Below are positions 26,123 to 34,475 of a stretch of 64,000 nt of DNA, piece after piece. The notes beneath the pieces were generated by a model. That model had not been told where the DNA came from and did not search any database. It saw only the letters and a list, made by a program, of their open reading frames with translations. The position numbers and the translations under genes are program-made. Source of the DNA: Eubacterium sp. Lineage in GTDB: Bacteria; Bacillota; Clostridia; Lachnospirales; Lachnospiraceae. The stretch covers positions 1-64,000 of the forward strand of contig JAAWJJ010000004.1 of the NCBI GenBank assembly GCA_022796875.1, given 5' to 3'. The first letter of the stretch is position 1. Every line of letters begins with the position of its first letter.

Positions 26123-28831
26123 TTATTTTTGTACCAGCTCCTGAAATGTGATCTCAAAATCCAACGCCAGGTCTTCTTTATACAGTTTCACCATGCGGTC
26201 GTATTGCCGTTTTGCTTCCCCCTGTTTTCCGCTTCTGTACAGGCAGACGATTAAAAGCGTCACGACTTTTTCGTCATACGGCTCGATCTCCTGCATCCTC
26301 TGCAAAAAAGGAATCGCCAGGTCTTCCCTGTTTTCCTGCATTTTCTCCGCCGCGCCGTTCCGGCAGGCCAGAAGATATTCATCTTCCAGTTTTTTTGCCG
26401 TTCCATATGCCCAGAGATATCCCATATTTTCCATATAGCCGCCCTGGTATAACCTCATCATATCTTCCGTGCGTTTTTCTTTCCGGCCGGACATTCGGAT
26501 ACATTCCTGCAGTTCTTCCAAATCCGAACAAACCATCTGCATATTTAAAGAGTACTTCTTTTTTTCATATACGATGAGAGGCTCCCGGCTTTCCTGCATG
26601 AAAACCTGCCGGATGCTGTAAAGCGTTGTATGAAACAAAGCCGTGACGCTTTTCGCTCCGGCTTCCGGCCACAAAAGAGCAAGCAGGTCTTCTCTTTCCA
26701 CTCCATCCCCCTGCAAATGAAACAGATACGCAAACAATTCCTGCGCTTTTTTTGTCCTCCAGCGCACCTCTTCCCCGTTCGGGAGCAATACGCAAAACCG
26801 TTTCATACATTGAATCCGGACTTTTTTCCCGGTTTCAGGGGCGGGCGGCGGATTTTCTTCTTTTACCGGCAGAAGCGGCCGGACTTTCCGCACATTTTGG
26901 GAAAGAGAACGGATCTCTTCTAAAATATACCGATGCTTTTCCTCGAACATATTCAACGGTACCTGATTTTTATAGAAAAACCGATCGCCGATAACGGACT
27001 GATCTATCGCTTTCCTGTAATTTTTCCTGTTCCAGGACAGTATGGCCAGCATTTTCCATGCCACTGCCGTATGTAACGTTTCATACTCTGAAGTTTGCAG
27101 TATCTGCCTGGCATATTCGGAAGCTTTTTCAAAATCCGCCGCCTGATAGGCGGCAAAAAACAGTTCCGCCGTCATACAGTTCTGCAAAAGAAATCCGTCT
27201 TCCAGTTCCTGATAGGGGATCTCTGTACCATCCTGCCCCTCTTTGCAAAATGCCTGCTCTGCTGCCGATAAAAACGTATTTTCCCGAAATGTAATCCCGG
27301 ACGCTTTCCAGCCGTCAAGCTTCTCCTGCGCTTTCCGAACCCTCTGGAAACAACATTCGTATTTAATCCGTTCCGTGCATATCGCCTCCGTCTGTTCGTC
27401 CTGATATTCCTGCAGCGTCTGTTCCGCCTGTTTCAAATATTTCCAGGCTTCTTTTAAATTTCCGCAGCGCCGTTCCGACGCCGTCAGAAACAGCAGTGTT
27501 TTTTTATACTCCCTGATTCGCCTTTCCCTGTAAAAGTCCCGGCTTGCCTCCGTCAAATGTTTTCTGGCCTGATCTTTCCGTTCCGTCACCCACAAATATT
27601 TTCCGTAAACAAAACGGGATTTTGGCGTCAGATCGCAATTTTGCCTGCGCAGAAATTCAAACCAGCGCACCAGCGTATCGTACAAACGCTCCTCCAATAT
27701 TTCTTCTCCGGCCGTTTCGATTACCGCCTGCACGACCTCCGGCGCATTTCCCCGGCATCCGTACTCTGCCGCCTGTATTTTATCCTCTGTTTTTAAGAAA
27801 TAATACGCCGCTTTCTTCAAAGCTTCCTCCTGTTCCGCTTTGGAAATCCGCAGCAGCAAAAACCTCTGGAATATGGAATGATAGCGATAAATTCCGCTTC
27901 GCTCCCCCAGGCTTTGCACAAATAATTTCTCCCGGACGAGATATTTTAGCAGGCTTTCCGACTGGTAATTTCCCAGAATCGCATTGCAGGCCGGCACGGT
28001 CATATAATCCAGCACTGCCGTTTTTTCCAGAAACGTCTGAATTTCAAAAGGCAGCATTGTATATACCCGCGTCATGAAATAATCGGATACTTCCAGCTTT
28101 TCACATATTTCTTTTACGGTTTCCGGCGTAATTTCCTTTCTGTGCCGCCTGATTTGCTGGACAACCAAAACGACGCCTACCGGCCAGCCCTCCGTATAAA
28201 AACAGATCAGCTCCGCCAGCCGCTCCGGGACTCCCGTACCCAGAGTATGTTCTAACAGTTCTCCGATCTCTGGCTGCCCAAACTTTAAATCTTCCGTTTC
28301 CATACAGACCGCCGTCTTGCTTTCGATATATTCTTTTATAAAATCAGGATAAGAACGCTTTGCCGCAATAAAAAAACGGATCTTTTCTTTCATGGTTTCA
28401 ATCAGGGCATTTAACAGGTTATAGATATCCGGATTTTGAATTTCCTGAAAATCATCCAGTATCATATTTAACTGCGTAACCCTCTCATCCAGCCACAGCA
28501 CCAGACGTTCCACCAGAATATCCAGATCTTCCTGCCAGGATGCAGAAACAGGAAAAGAAACTTCTTCCAGACCCAAAGCATTGCCCACTGATTTTGTAAA
28601 ATTCTGAATAAACGATACCAGTTCATTGTCCGTCCTGCTTAAACTGTACCACGCGCTCTGTTCCCCGCAATGGCTCACATAATATGCCAGCACCTGCGTT
28701 TTTCCGTACCCGGCCCCTGCGTTTAATAAAACGACTCTTTCGGTGAAAGAGGCCAGCAGGAGATCCGCTTTTCTTTTTACATACCCTTTCTCCACATTCG
28801 GTATTTGAATTTTATTACTTTTTTTCTTCAT
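26123..28831 (-). CDS. STAND-type regulator with C-terminal winged helix and BTAD domain
   Basis: 902 residues. A P-loop NTPase of the STAND/MalT type comes first (Walker A 'GAGYGKT', about 38-44; 'MILDDFQEI' as Walker B, about 130). TPR-like helices follow (about 330-640). Then an OmpR-like winged helix (about 695-790, 'RTKKAQELFAYLFHL', 'LLALLWPEAG') and a bacterial transcriptional activation domain (about 790-902, 'LYQGGYMENM', 'ALDFEITFQELV'). Here the DNA-binding part sits at the C-terminus, reversed from SARP proteins. The start follows 'CAGGAG' at 7 nt. As the third gene of the operon it probably controls the CIS genes in response to a ligand or partner bound by the TPR/NTPase part. 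Confidence 0.8.
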   Translation of the reverse strand: MKKKSNKIQIPNVEKGYVKRKADLLLASFTERVVLLNAGAGYGKTQVLAYYVSHCGEQSAWYSLSRTDNELVSFIQNFTKSVGNALGLEEVSFPVSASWQEDLDILVERLVLWLDERVTQLNMILDDFQEIQNPDIYNLLNALIETMKEKIRFFIAAKRSYPDFIKEYIESKTAVCMETEDLKFGQPEIGELLEHTLGTGVPERLAELICFYTEGWPVGVVLVVQQIRRHRKEITPETVKEICEKLEVSDYFMTRVYTMLPFEIQTFLEKTAVLDYMTVPACNAILGNYQSESLLKYLVREKLFVQSLGERSGIYRYHSIFQRFLLLRISKAEQEEALKKAAYYFLKTEDKIQAAEYGCRGNAPEVVQAVIETAGEEILEERLYDTLVRWFEFLRRQNCDLTPKSRFVYGKYLWVTERKDQARKHLTEASRDFYRERRIREYKKTLLFLTASERRCGNLKEAWKYLKQAEQTLQEYQDEQTEAICTERIKYECCFQRVRKAQEKLDGWKASGITFRENTFLSAAEQAFCKEGQDGTEIPYQELEDGFLLQNCMTAELFFAAYQAADFEKASEYARQILQTSEYETLHTAVAWKMLAILSWNRKNYRKAIDQSVIGDRFFYKNQVPLNMFEEKHRYILEEIRSLSQNVRKVRPLLPVKEENPPPAPETGKKVRIQCMKRFCVLLPNGEEVRWRTKKAQELFAYLFHLQGDGVEREDLLALLWPEAGAKSVTALFHTTLYSIRQVFMQESREPLIVYEKKKYSLNMQMVCSDLEELQECIRMSGRKEKRTEDMMRLYQGGYMENMGYLWAYGTAKKLEDEYLLACRNGAAEKMQENREDLAIPFLQRMQEIEPYDEKVVTLLIVCLYRSGKQGEAKRQYDRMVKLYKEDLALDFEITFQELVQK

Positions 28832-28843
28832 TGCATACTCCTG

Positions 28844-29113
28844 CTACGGCTCTATGACGGTAATCTCCTGGGATACTCCGATATAATCCATATAATCTAC
28901 CATAAACTGCGCCAGCAAAAATGCAGCCGCAACTTCATCCGTTCCGTTTTTTTCTACCAGATAACGTATAATCTCTTTGTTTTCATAAATCCCCTGTTCC
29001 ATCAGTTCCACGATGGCAGCGTCTTTTTTTTCGATATGCTTCAGGATGCTTTGATCTTCCAAATACCATTCTCCGTTTTTCTTCGCCGCAATTACGCCTT
29101 TTCTCCATTTCAT
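28844..29113 (-). CDS. Small unknown protein between two STAND regulators
   Basis: 89 residues from the ATG at 29,113, preceded by 'GGAAG'. A longer 96-residue form would start at 29,134, overlapping the previous stop as ATGA without its own ribosome site. It begins 'MKWRKGVIAAKKNGEWYLED', has an acidic helical middle ('AAIVELMEQGIYENKEIIRY') and ends 'GVSQEITVIEP'. There is no membrane segment and I recognise no family. Its position between the two large regulators, with gaps of only a few nt, suggests that it modulates one of them (for example as an adaptor or anti-activator). This is inference. Confidence 0.55.
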   Translation of the reverse strand: MKWRKGVIAAKKNGEWYLEDQSILKHIEKKDAAIVELMEQGIYENKEIIRYLVEKNGTDEVAAAFLLAQFMVDYMDYIGVSQEITVIEP

Positions 29114-29130
29114 TTGGCTTCCATCCCCTT

Positions 29131-31512
29131 TCATAATTCGAGTAAAGCCGCTTTCCGTTCCGCTTCCTGCCTGTTTGTTACCCCCAGTTTCTTATAAATA
29201 TTCTTGTTATGGAATTTCAGGCTGTTATAAGTAATGCCGCTTTTTCTGCAAATTTCTTCCGTGGAATTTCCCCGGCAAAGAAGTTTTAGGATTTCCAGTT
29301 CTTTTTGAGTAAAAATATCTACAGGGACAAGATCCGCTTTCAGATAGTCCGGGTAAAAAGACGCCATTCGGTCCGTTTCTTCTTTTACCTCCGCCAGAAA
29401 TTCCGGATCCACAATATTTTTTTGTTTTCTTTTTTCCGCACTTTCCGGCGATTCATTTTCCCATTGGTCTAACAGTGGTTTGACAGCCGCCCCCTCCTGA
29501 GCGACCACCCTTATAAAATGGTAATACTCCGCTTTTTTTAACGCTCCCGCCAGAATTTCCTGCCACCCGCCATTTCCGGTCCGGTAAAACAAAACGGCTT
29601 TTAACACCTGATTTTCCATCCAATGGTAGTGCCTTTCATATTCCGTAAAATACAGATTCATTCGTTCGATCAGTCCCGATGCCTCTCCGTATCGCTCCAG
29701 GGCGATCAGACATCGTATTTTTAACATATAGCGATATCTGTCCAGAATACAGAAAGCCTCTATTTCGTCCGGCGCCACAGACAGCCATTTTTCCGCTTCT
29801 TCCCGGTTTCCCACCAACAGGCAAAGCCATACTCTTAAGGCTTCCATATTTCCAAACAGCTGGACAGCGCCCTCGTTTTCCGCTTTCCTGCGTATACTGT
29901 CCCACGTGCTTTTTGCCACTCCCATCTGCCCCCGGAACAAATGGTATTTGATTAAAATACCGGACGCTGCAAAACACATTTCCATTTTGCCGCCGGCGTC
30001 CGCCATCATGGACCCGGTATTCAGCCTGGTCTGCACTTCATAATCGCTCATCGTTCCTTTTTCAAACCCGCTTTCGGCAAGCGCAATATTTACAAGGCCT
30101 TTCCCATAGGCCCCCAAAACCGCTTCCACAGGCTTTTTTAAAACTGCCGCCAGTTCCTTGTCAATCCTGCTCCACTCGCAAAAATCCAGCCCTCCGTTCA
30201 TCAGGGACGGAATATTGCTGGTTACGGAAAACTCCGGTAGTTTTATCCCCCGGTTCAGCAGCAGAAACGCGGCGTTTTTTAACATATTGATAATGCCGTG
30301 TATCCCCCTGTGTGGAAGCGCAATGTCCAGGTAAACCAGCCTTGCCTTTGCACTTTTTCTTTCCTCATCCGTCAGATGCTTCTTTTTGCTGTATGTTACG
30401 AGTTCCTGATACCATTCCTCCGATTCTTCCTTTTGCAGCATAATGGAATGGAGCATACACATTCCGGACATCAGTACCGGGCTGTTTAACACTTCTTCCT
30501 TTGGGAGAGAAAGGTAAAATTTCCGCGTTTCAAAAAAATGCGCGACGCCGGCATGCCGGCTGGCATTTTTTAATAACATCTGAGATATCTTATGCGTATC
30601 CTCCGCTTTTTCGTAATACTCCAGAGCAAGGTCAATCTGCCCCTGGCGCTCAAAATAACGCGCCGCTTCCCTGTAATTGGACAGATAATCTTCCCGGCTG
30701 TACAAAAACGACTGTTTCCACAAAAGGAAATCTTTTAAAAAAGGCCGTATTTCCCAGGCGTTCTCTCCGTTTTTAAATATAAAATTCCCAATATTGTGCG
30801 CATCCTCCAATATTTGGACGACATTTTTTTTCAGCGTCAACATTCCGGCCAGTTCCGTTGTAAAAGAGGGATACGCGCATACAGCAATCAGCGTTTCTTT
30901 CAAATCTTCGTCCCACTTTTCCCAAAAAGCCTGATCCGAATAAAAATACTGCTCCAGCCGTACAGACTCTATTACTTTCTCATTCAGGCTTTCTCCGCTT
31001 TCCATATGACGGAGAAAAATTTTGAGTCCCACCGGATGCCCTTTGGTATGCCTTTTTAAAAATTCCACCTCTCCCGGCCGGAGCGCAATGCCTGCCTGAG
31101 CAAACAGTGTCCGGATTTCTTTCTCCCCGAAAACAAAATCTCCCTCGTTACACCGGAAAAAATTACATTTTAAATCCACGTCGACCAGCCAGTGCGGCAG
31201 CTGCGACCTGCCGATCAGAATAATTCTTCTGCCGCCCCTCATACACAGCCGTTTAATGTAATCTCTGGACTCATCGTCTGTCACCCACTGTAAATCATCC
31301 ACCACTACCACATCTTCTTTTAGTTCTTCCAGTTCCGGCAAATCCTGGCAAACGCCCGGGCACCCTTTGACCGTAAGATGCCTCTTCCTGCGCAGAAAAT
31401 ATTCCACCGCCGCCGTCTTCCCGTATCCTGCAGCCCCGTAAATATATACAATCCGGTCTTCCATCGCTTTTAACTTTGACTGAATCGCGGTAATTTTTAC
31501 ATATTCTGACAT
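29131..31512 (-). CDS. MalT-like STAND/LuxR transcriptional regulator, first gene of the CIS operon
   Basis: 793 residues from the ATG at 31,512, chosen because 'AAAGGAG' lies 7 nt upstream; an earlier ATG at 31,518 is too close to it. Order: P-loop ('GAAGYGKT', about 25-32), Walker B-like 'VVVVDDLQWV' (about 80), helical repeats (about 270-690), and a LuxR/GerE helix-turn-helix at the very C-terminus ('FTQKELEILKLLCRGNSTEE', 'LKFHNKNIYKKLGV'). MalT-type proteins are ATP-dependent activators that switch on when an inducer frees the NTPase. It heads the CIS transcription unit, directly behind a promoter with a palindrome, and may regulate itself and the whole locus. Confidence 0.85.
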   Translation of the reverse strand: MSEYVKITAIQSKLKAMEDRIVYIYGAAGYGKTAAVEYFLRRKRHLTVKGCPGVCQDLPELEELKEDVVVVDDLQWVTDDESRDYIKRLCMRGGRRIILIGRSQLPHWLVDVDLKCNFFRCNEGDFVFGEKEIRTLFAQAGIALRPGEVEFLKRHTKGHPVGLKIFLRHMESGESLNEKVIESVRLEQYFYSDQAFWEKWDEDLKETLIAVCAYPSFTTELAGMLTLKKNVVQILEDAHNIGNFIFKNGENAWEIRPFLKDFLLWKQSFLYSREDYLSNYREAARYFERQGQIDLALEYYEKAEDTHKISQMLLKNASRHAGVAHFFETRKFYLSLPKEEVLNSPVLMSGMCMLHSIMLQKEESEEWYQELVTYSKKKHLTDEERKSAKARLVYLDIALPHRGIHGIINMLKNAAFLLLNRGIKLPEFSVTSNIPSLMNGGLDFCEWSRIDKELAAVLKKPVEAVLGAYGKGLVNIALAESGFEKGTMSDYEVQTRLNTGSMMADAGGKMEMCFAASGILIKYHLFRGQMGVAKSTWDSIRRKAENEGAVQLFGNMEALRVWLCLLVGNREEAEKWLSVAPDEIEAFCILDRYRYMLKIRCLIALERYGEASGLIERMNLYFTEYERHYHWMENQVLKAVLFYRTGNGGWQEILAGALKKAEYYHFIRVVAQEGAAVKPLLDQWENESPESAEKRKQKNIVDPEFLAEVKEETDRMASFYPDYLKADLVPVDIFTQKELEILKLLCRGNSTEEICRKSGITYNSLKFHNKNIYKKLGVTNRQEAERKAALLEL

Positions 31513-31602
31513 AAACATGCTCCTTTCTGACGGGAATATTTCTCCTGAACCGGCTTCCGGTTCCCACGCGCCCTCCCGAATTACAAACAAATCTCTTTTT
31601 AA

Positions 31603-31648
31603 ATTGTAACGTAATTATTGGTTTTTGTAACCTACCCCCGCGGGTAGG
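31603..31648 (-). promoter_or_regulatory. Promoter and palindromic operator of the CIS operon
   Basis: On the minus strand, -35 TTACAA (31,625-31,630) and -10 TACAAT (31,603-31,608) are separated by 16 nt. Immediately upstream of the -35 box is the palindrome CCTACCC-GC-GGGGGTAGG (31,631-31,648), an ideal place for an activator such as the LuxR-type protein encoded next. The predicted leader is about 85 nt. Confidence 0.65.
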
Positions 31649-31758
31649 ACGCTTGTTTTTTTGCATGGCAGGCTGGTTATCGCCGGATGGGGGACAGCCA
31701 CTGGCAGTTCAGATATTTCTTCTGCAAAACGGTTTCTGTAAAATCTGAAATATGAAGG

Positions 31759-32446
31759 TATAAAAAATATTATCAGAACATTTACTTTGTGGTTTCGGAC
31801 GGCAGACGACACAAAACATTCTGTCCTGCCTGTTTCGTCAAATGGAGGCTCTAATTCCGCCGGGATATTCTACGGCTTCTGACGCAACCGCCCTCGATGC
31901 GCCGTCCGGGCGCACTCGGACTTTTGGGGACATCCCTGTCCCCAAATTGCTGTCTGGAAACGGCGGGAGTAAGAGCCTCTCATTTTCCTGCACAAGGACA
32001 GTCCATCCTGTTTTGTGTCGTCTGCCTGAAACCATTGGCGACAAAATGTTCCAGAAATATTTTTGTAGGCAGAAAAGATTAGCGTAGTGGCAGTTCTGAT
32101 AGTTCCGTTAAATATTACAGAAGATTGACAGAATCAGGAAAACATTTCACAAACGTGGAATGTCAGGCTGTTACAAAATAATAACCAATTGTCCTTGCGG
32201 AAGAAAATGAGATTTTCTTAGCGCGCTGTGTCCCATCAGCAATTTGGGGACAGGGATGTCCCCAAAAGCCTGAGTGCGCCCGGACGGCGCATCGAGGGCG
32301 GTTGCGTACGCAAAAAGTAATCATGGCAGAGCGGTTAGAAAATCCATTTGATGGAGCAGGCAATTGTTATATTTTGTACCGGGACTGACAGAAAACATAT
32401 GAAATCAGTTTCTTAGATACTGTCAACTTCTGATAATATTTTTTAC
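31759..32446. mobile_element. 690 bp double-hairpin element with terminal inverted repeats (copy B)
   Basis: The ends are the inverted repeats 'TAAAAAATATTATCAGAA' (31,761-31,778) and its complement (32,428-32,445). Inside are two large imperfect palindromes, one spanning about 31,790-32,037 ('GACGGCAGACGACACAAAAC' pairs with the far side) and one spanning about 32,160-32,390. Each has a core hairpin 'TTGGGGACATCCCTGTCCCC' (31,925 and, inverted, 32,243). No ORF of note is present and no transposase is seen. The terminal repeats fit a MITE-like non-autonomous element; the internal structure is far more elaborate than a usual MITE. Confidence 0.75.
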
Positions 32447-32592
32447 ACATCATATTCAAATAAAAAACTGTTTTGCAAAAAAAACATCTAAACAGACAAC
32501 GCTTTTCCTCACACCATAAAAAGTAACTTTGTTAGTATACCCAACAGTGATCTCGGATATAAAAGCTTGTAAAACCAGGAGGTTTATGGTAG

Positions 32593-32843
32593 TATGAGGC
32601 CACGAAAATCAAAGGGAAAGCAGGTAGGAAATATTTGAAAGAAAACCCGAAAGGAGTAAATGAGATGTGCCAGATTATGGAAAATATGCGAAATGAATCT
32701 TTAAAAGAAAGAATACAGAAAGAGAAAAAATGACTGTGCTCCGAATGTTGGAAGCCGAAAAATATGTAATGGAAGAAATTGTAAACATTTCCGGACTTCC
32801 CCCTGAAGAAGTAAAGAAATTGAAAGCTGAAAGAACAATATAA
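32593..32843 (+). pseudogene. C-terminal remnant of an Rpn-type (PD-(D/E)XK) nuclease
   Basis: The plus strand reads '...KYLKENPKGVNEMCQIMENM', then a stop, then in an overlapping frame 'MTVLRMLEAEKYVMEEIVNI' and 'GLPPEEVKKLKAERTI'. Both pieces match the usual C-terminus of Rpn/transposase-like nuclease proteins of Clostridia. One frameshift separates them and everything upstream of the first piece is missing. It lies directly beside repeat element B. The gene is dead; the small second frame could still be translated as 37 residues. Confidence 0.6.
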
Positions 32844-32853
32844 ATAAAACTGT

Positions 32854-32894
32854 AAGCCAGAAATCCGAAAACAGATTTCTGGCTTTGTGTTTTA
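32854..32894. terminator. Bidirectional rho-independent terminator
   Basis: A perfect 12 bp stem AAGCCAGAAATC / GATTTCTGGCTT with an 8 nt loop is followed by T-rich sequence on both strands. It lies between the Rpn remnant (plus) and the end of the CoA-transferase operon (minus) and can serve both. Confidence 0.8.
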
Positions 32895-32913
32895 ATCCCT
32901 TATTTTTATTCTT

Positions 32914-33570
32914 TTAGCACATCGGTTTTAAATCTTTAGAGATCGTTAATGGCGCTTCTGTTGCTTCCTGAATCTGTTCTACCGTAAATTCCGGATTGTA
33001 CTCTGTTAATAACAGTCCGTCCGGAGTCACTTCGATTACAGCCATTTCCGTAATAATAATGTTTACCTGATTTTTCGCCGTCAAAGGAAGTGTACACTGA
33101 TTTAAGATCTTCGGCGCGCCTTTCTGCGTATGTTCCATCGCAACGATAACTTTCTTTGCACCTACTACAAGATCCATGGCTCCGCCCATTCCAGGAACCA
33201 TTTTACCAGGAATGATCCAGTTCGCAATATTTCCGTCTTTGTCTACCTGTAAAGACCCCAGTACCGTAGCGTCTACATGGCCTCCGCGGATAATGGAAAA
33301 AGAGGTCGCACTGTCGAAAAACATACCGTCTTTTTCAATACCCGCCGGCTGTCCGCCTGCATTTACAATATAATCCCTGTCCGGATTTGTTTCATCCACT
33401 GCCGCTAATCCGATAAATCCATTTTCGGACTGTAGCGTAATCTTAATACTCGGATCCAGAAAATCAGGAACCATAGTTGGAAGTCCGATCCCCAGGTTTA
33501 CTACGTCACCATCATGTAATTCCTGTGCTACACGCTTTGCGATAAAAGGCTTGATTTGGCTTTTTTCCAT
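32914..33570 (-). CDS. CoA-transferase beta subunit (acetate/butyrate-acetoacetate type)
   Basis: 218 residues, normal length. It has the 'SENG' motif with the catalytic glutamate (Glu49) that carries the CoA thioester in family I CoA-transferases, and the conserved '[12 protein letters not shown]' and '[20 protein letters not shown]' segments. It moves CoA between two carboxylic acids, acting as a heteromer with the alpha subunit encoded upstream. The ATG starts 1 nt after the alpha stop and uses the 'GGAGGAAG' inside the alpha gene's end, so translation is coupled. In this island it could activate the substrate or recycle CoA from the product; the acid used is unknown. Confidence 0.88.
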   Translation of the reverse strand: MEKSQIKPFIAKRVAQELHDGDVVNLGIGLPTMVPDFLDPSIKITLQSENGFIGLAAVDETNPDRDYIVNAGGQPAGIEKDGMFFDSATSFSIIRGGHVDATVLGSLQVDKDGNIANWIIPGKMVPGMGGAMDLVVGAKKVIVAMEHTQKGAPKILNQCTLPLTAKNQVNIIITEMAVIEVTPDGLLLTEYNPEFTVEQIQEATEAPLTISKDLKPMC

Positions 33571-33571
33571 C

Positions 33572-34255
33572 TTATGCTTCCTCCTTTAATACTAAGTAAT
33601 CAACGTAAATATGTGGAGTTTCTACATAGTCTGGTCCGATTTCCCCTGCCGGAACAATTTTTTCCACTTCTACGATAACTGTGTCTGCTGCAGACGCCAT
33701 TAAAATATTGAAGTTACGCGTCGATCCTTTGTAACGGATGTTGCCGGATTCGTCTGCTACAAATCCCTGAACAATAGCTACGTCGGCATGCAGCGGTTTT
33801 TCCAATACATATTCATTTCCGTCAACGGTAATGATTTCTTTGCCCTCTGCAACGGTAGTGCCGAGCCCTGTCGGTGTTAAAAATCCGCCCAGTCCGTTTC
33901 CGCCTGCGCGAACCTGCTCTGCCAAAGTTCCCTGCGGCTGAAGAATCAGTTCCAGTTCGCCGGCAGAATACTTTGTCCCACATTCTTTATTTAATCCTAC
34001 ATGGGACGCGATCAATGTTTTAATCTGTCCGTTATTCAATAATTTTCCTACGCCAACTCCGCATGGTTCTGCATCGCTCGGGCCAAAACCGGCATCATTA
34101 CAAATAATCGTCAGATCCTTTGAACCTGCTGCTTTTACTGCATCAATAATCGTTTCTGCAGTACCGTTTGTCATGAAGCCGCCAACCATTACAGTCATGC
34201 CGTCTTTTACAAGAGCCGCTGCTTCTTTTGCAGAAATCACTTTTGTTTTTGCCAT
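33572..34255 (-). CDS. CoA-transferase alpha subunit (acetate/butyrate-acetoacetate type)
   Basis: 227 residues. Family I alpha-subunit marks are present: '[19 protein letters not shown]' (about 16-34), '[20 protein letters not shown]' with the glycine-rich turn (about 110-130) and '[17 protein letters not shown]'. It binds CoA together with the beta subunit. The start codon has the best ribosome site in the region, 'AGGAGG' 7 nt upstream. The gene is transcribed divergently from the STAND/LuxR regulator at 34,476; the 220 bp between them hold that gene's promoter and the palindrome TAATACGTATTA. Confidence 0.88.
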   Translation of the reverse strand: MAKTKVISAKEAAALVKDGMTVMVGGFMTNGTAETIIDAVKAAGSKDLTIICNDAGFGPSDAEPCGVGVGKLLNNGQIKTLIASHVGLNKECGTKYSAGELELILQPQGTLAEQVRAGGNGLGGFLTPTGLGTTVAEGKEIITVDGNEYVLEKPLHADVAIVQGFVADESGNIRYKGSTRNFNILMASAADTVIVEVEKIVPAGEIGPDYVETPHIYVDYLVLKEEA

Positions 34256-34286
34256 GATGTTCCTCCTAGATATATTTGATTTTTAT

Positions 34287-34298
34287 TAATACGTATTA
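34287..34298. promoter_or_regulatory. Perfect palindrome TAATACGTATTA in the divergent intergenic region
   Basis: A 12 bp perfect palindrome lies 32 bp upstream of the CoA-transferase alpha start and between it and the regulator gene. Position suits an operator near the CoA-transferase promoter. No other copy was noticed in the island. Confidence 0.35.
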
Positions 34299-34392
34299 CG
34301 GTAAAAGTTTTCCGCCTAACTATTAATTTATCACTTTCCCGCCTGTTTTTCAATGTCTTTTAAAAAATACTTACAATATTTTTTCGGCGCGG

Positions 34393-34421
34393 TTGTGTTA
34401 TTCTTTCCGATACGGTATAAT
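34393..34421 (+). promoter_or_regulatory. Sigma-A-type promoter of the STAND/LuxR gene
   Basis: -35 TTGTGT (34,393-34,398) and -10 TATAAT (34,416-34,421) are separated by 17 nt. The predicted leader to the ATG at 34,476 is about 48 nt. The strong -10 suggests constitutive basal expression of the regulator. Confidence 0.6.
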
Positions 34422-34475
34422 GTTATATATGAAATTTAGATAAATAATTAACAATACATAAAGTGAGCAAAGCAA

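Noticed and set aside
32163..32363. 66-codon minus-strand frame within element B
   Set aside because: Lies fully inside a hairpin repeat that recurs with different coding content.
31759..32446. CRISPR array
   Set aside because: Repeats are long inverted pairs, not short direct repeats with spacers, and no cas genes are near.
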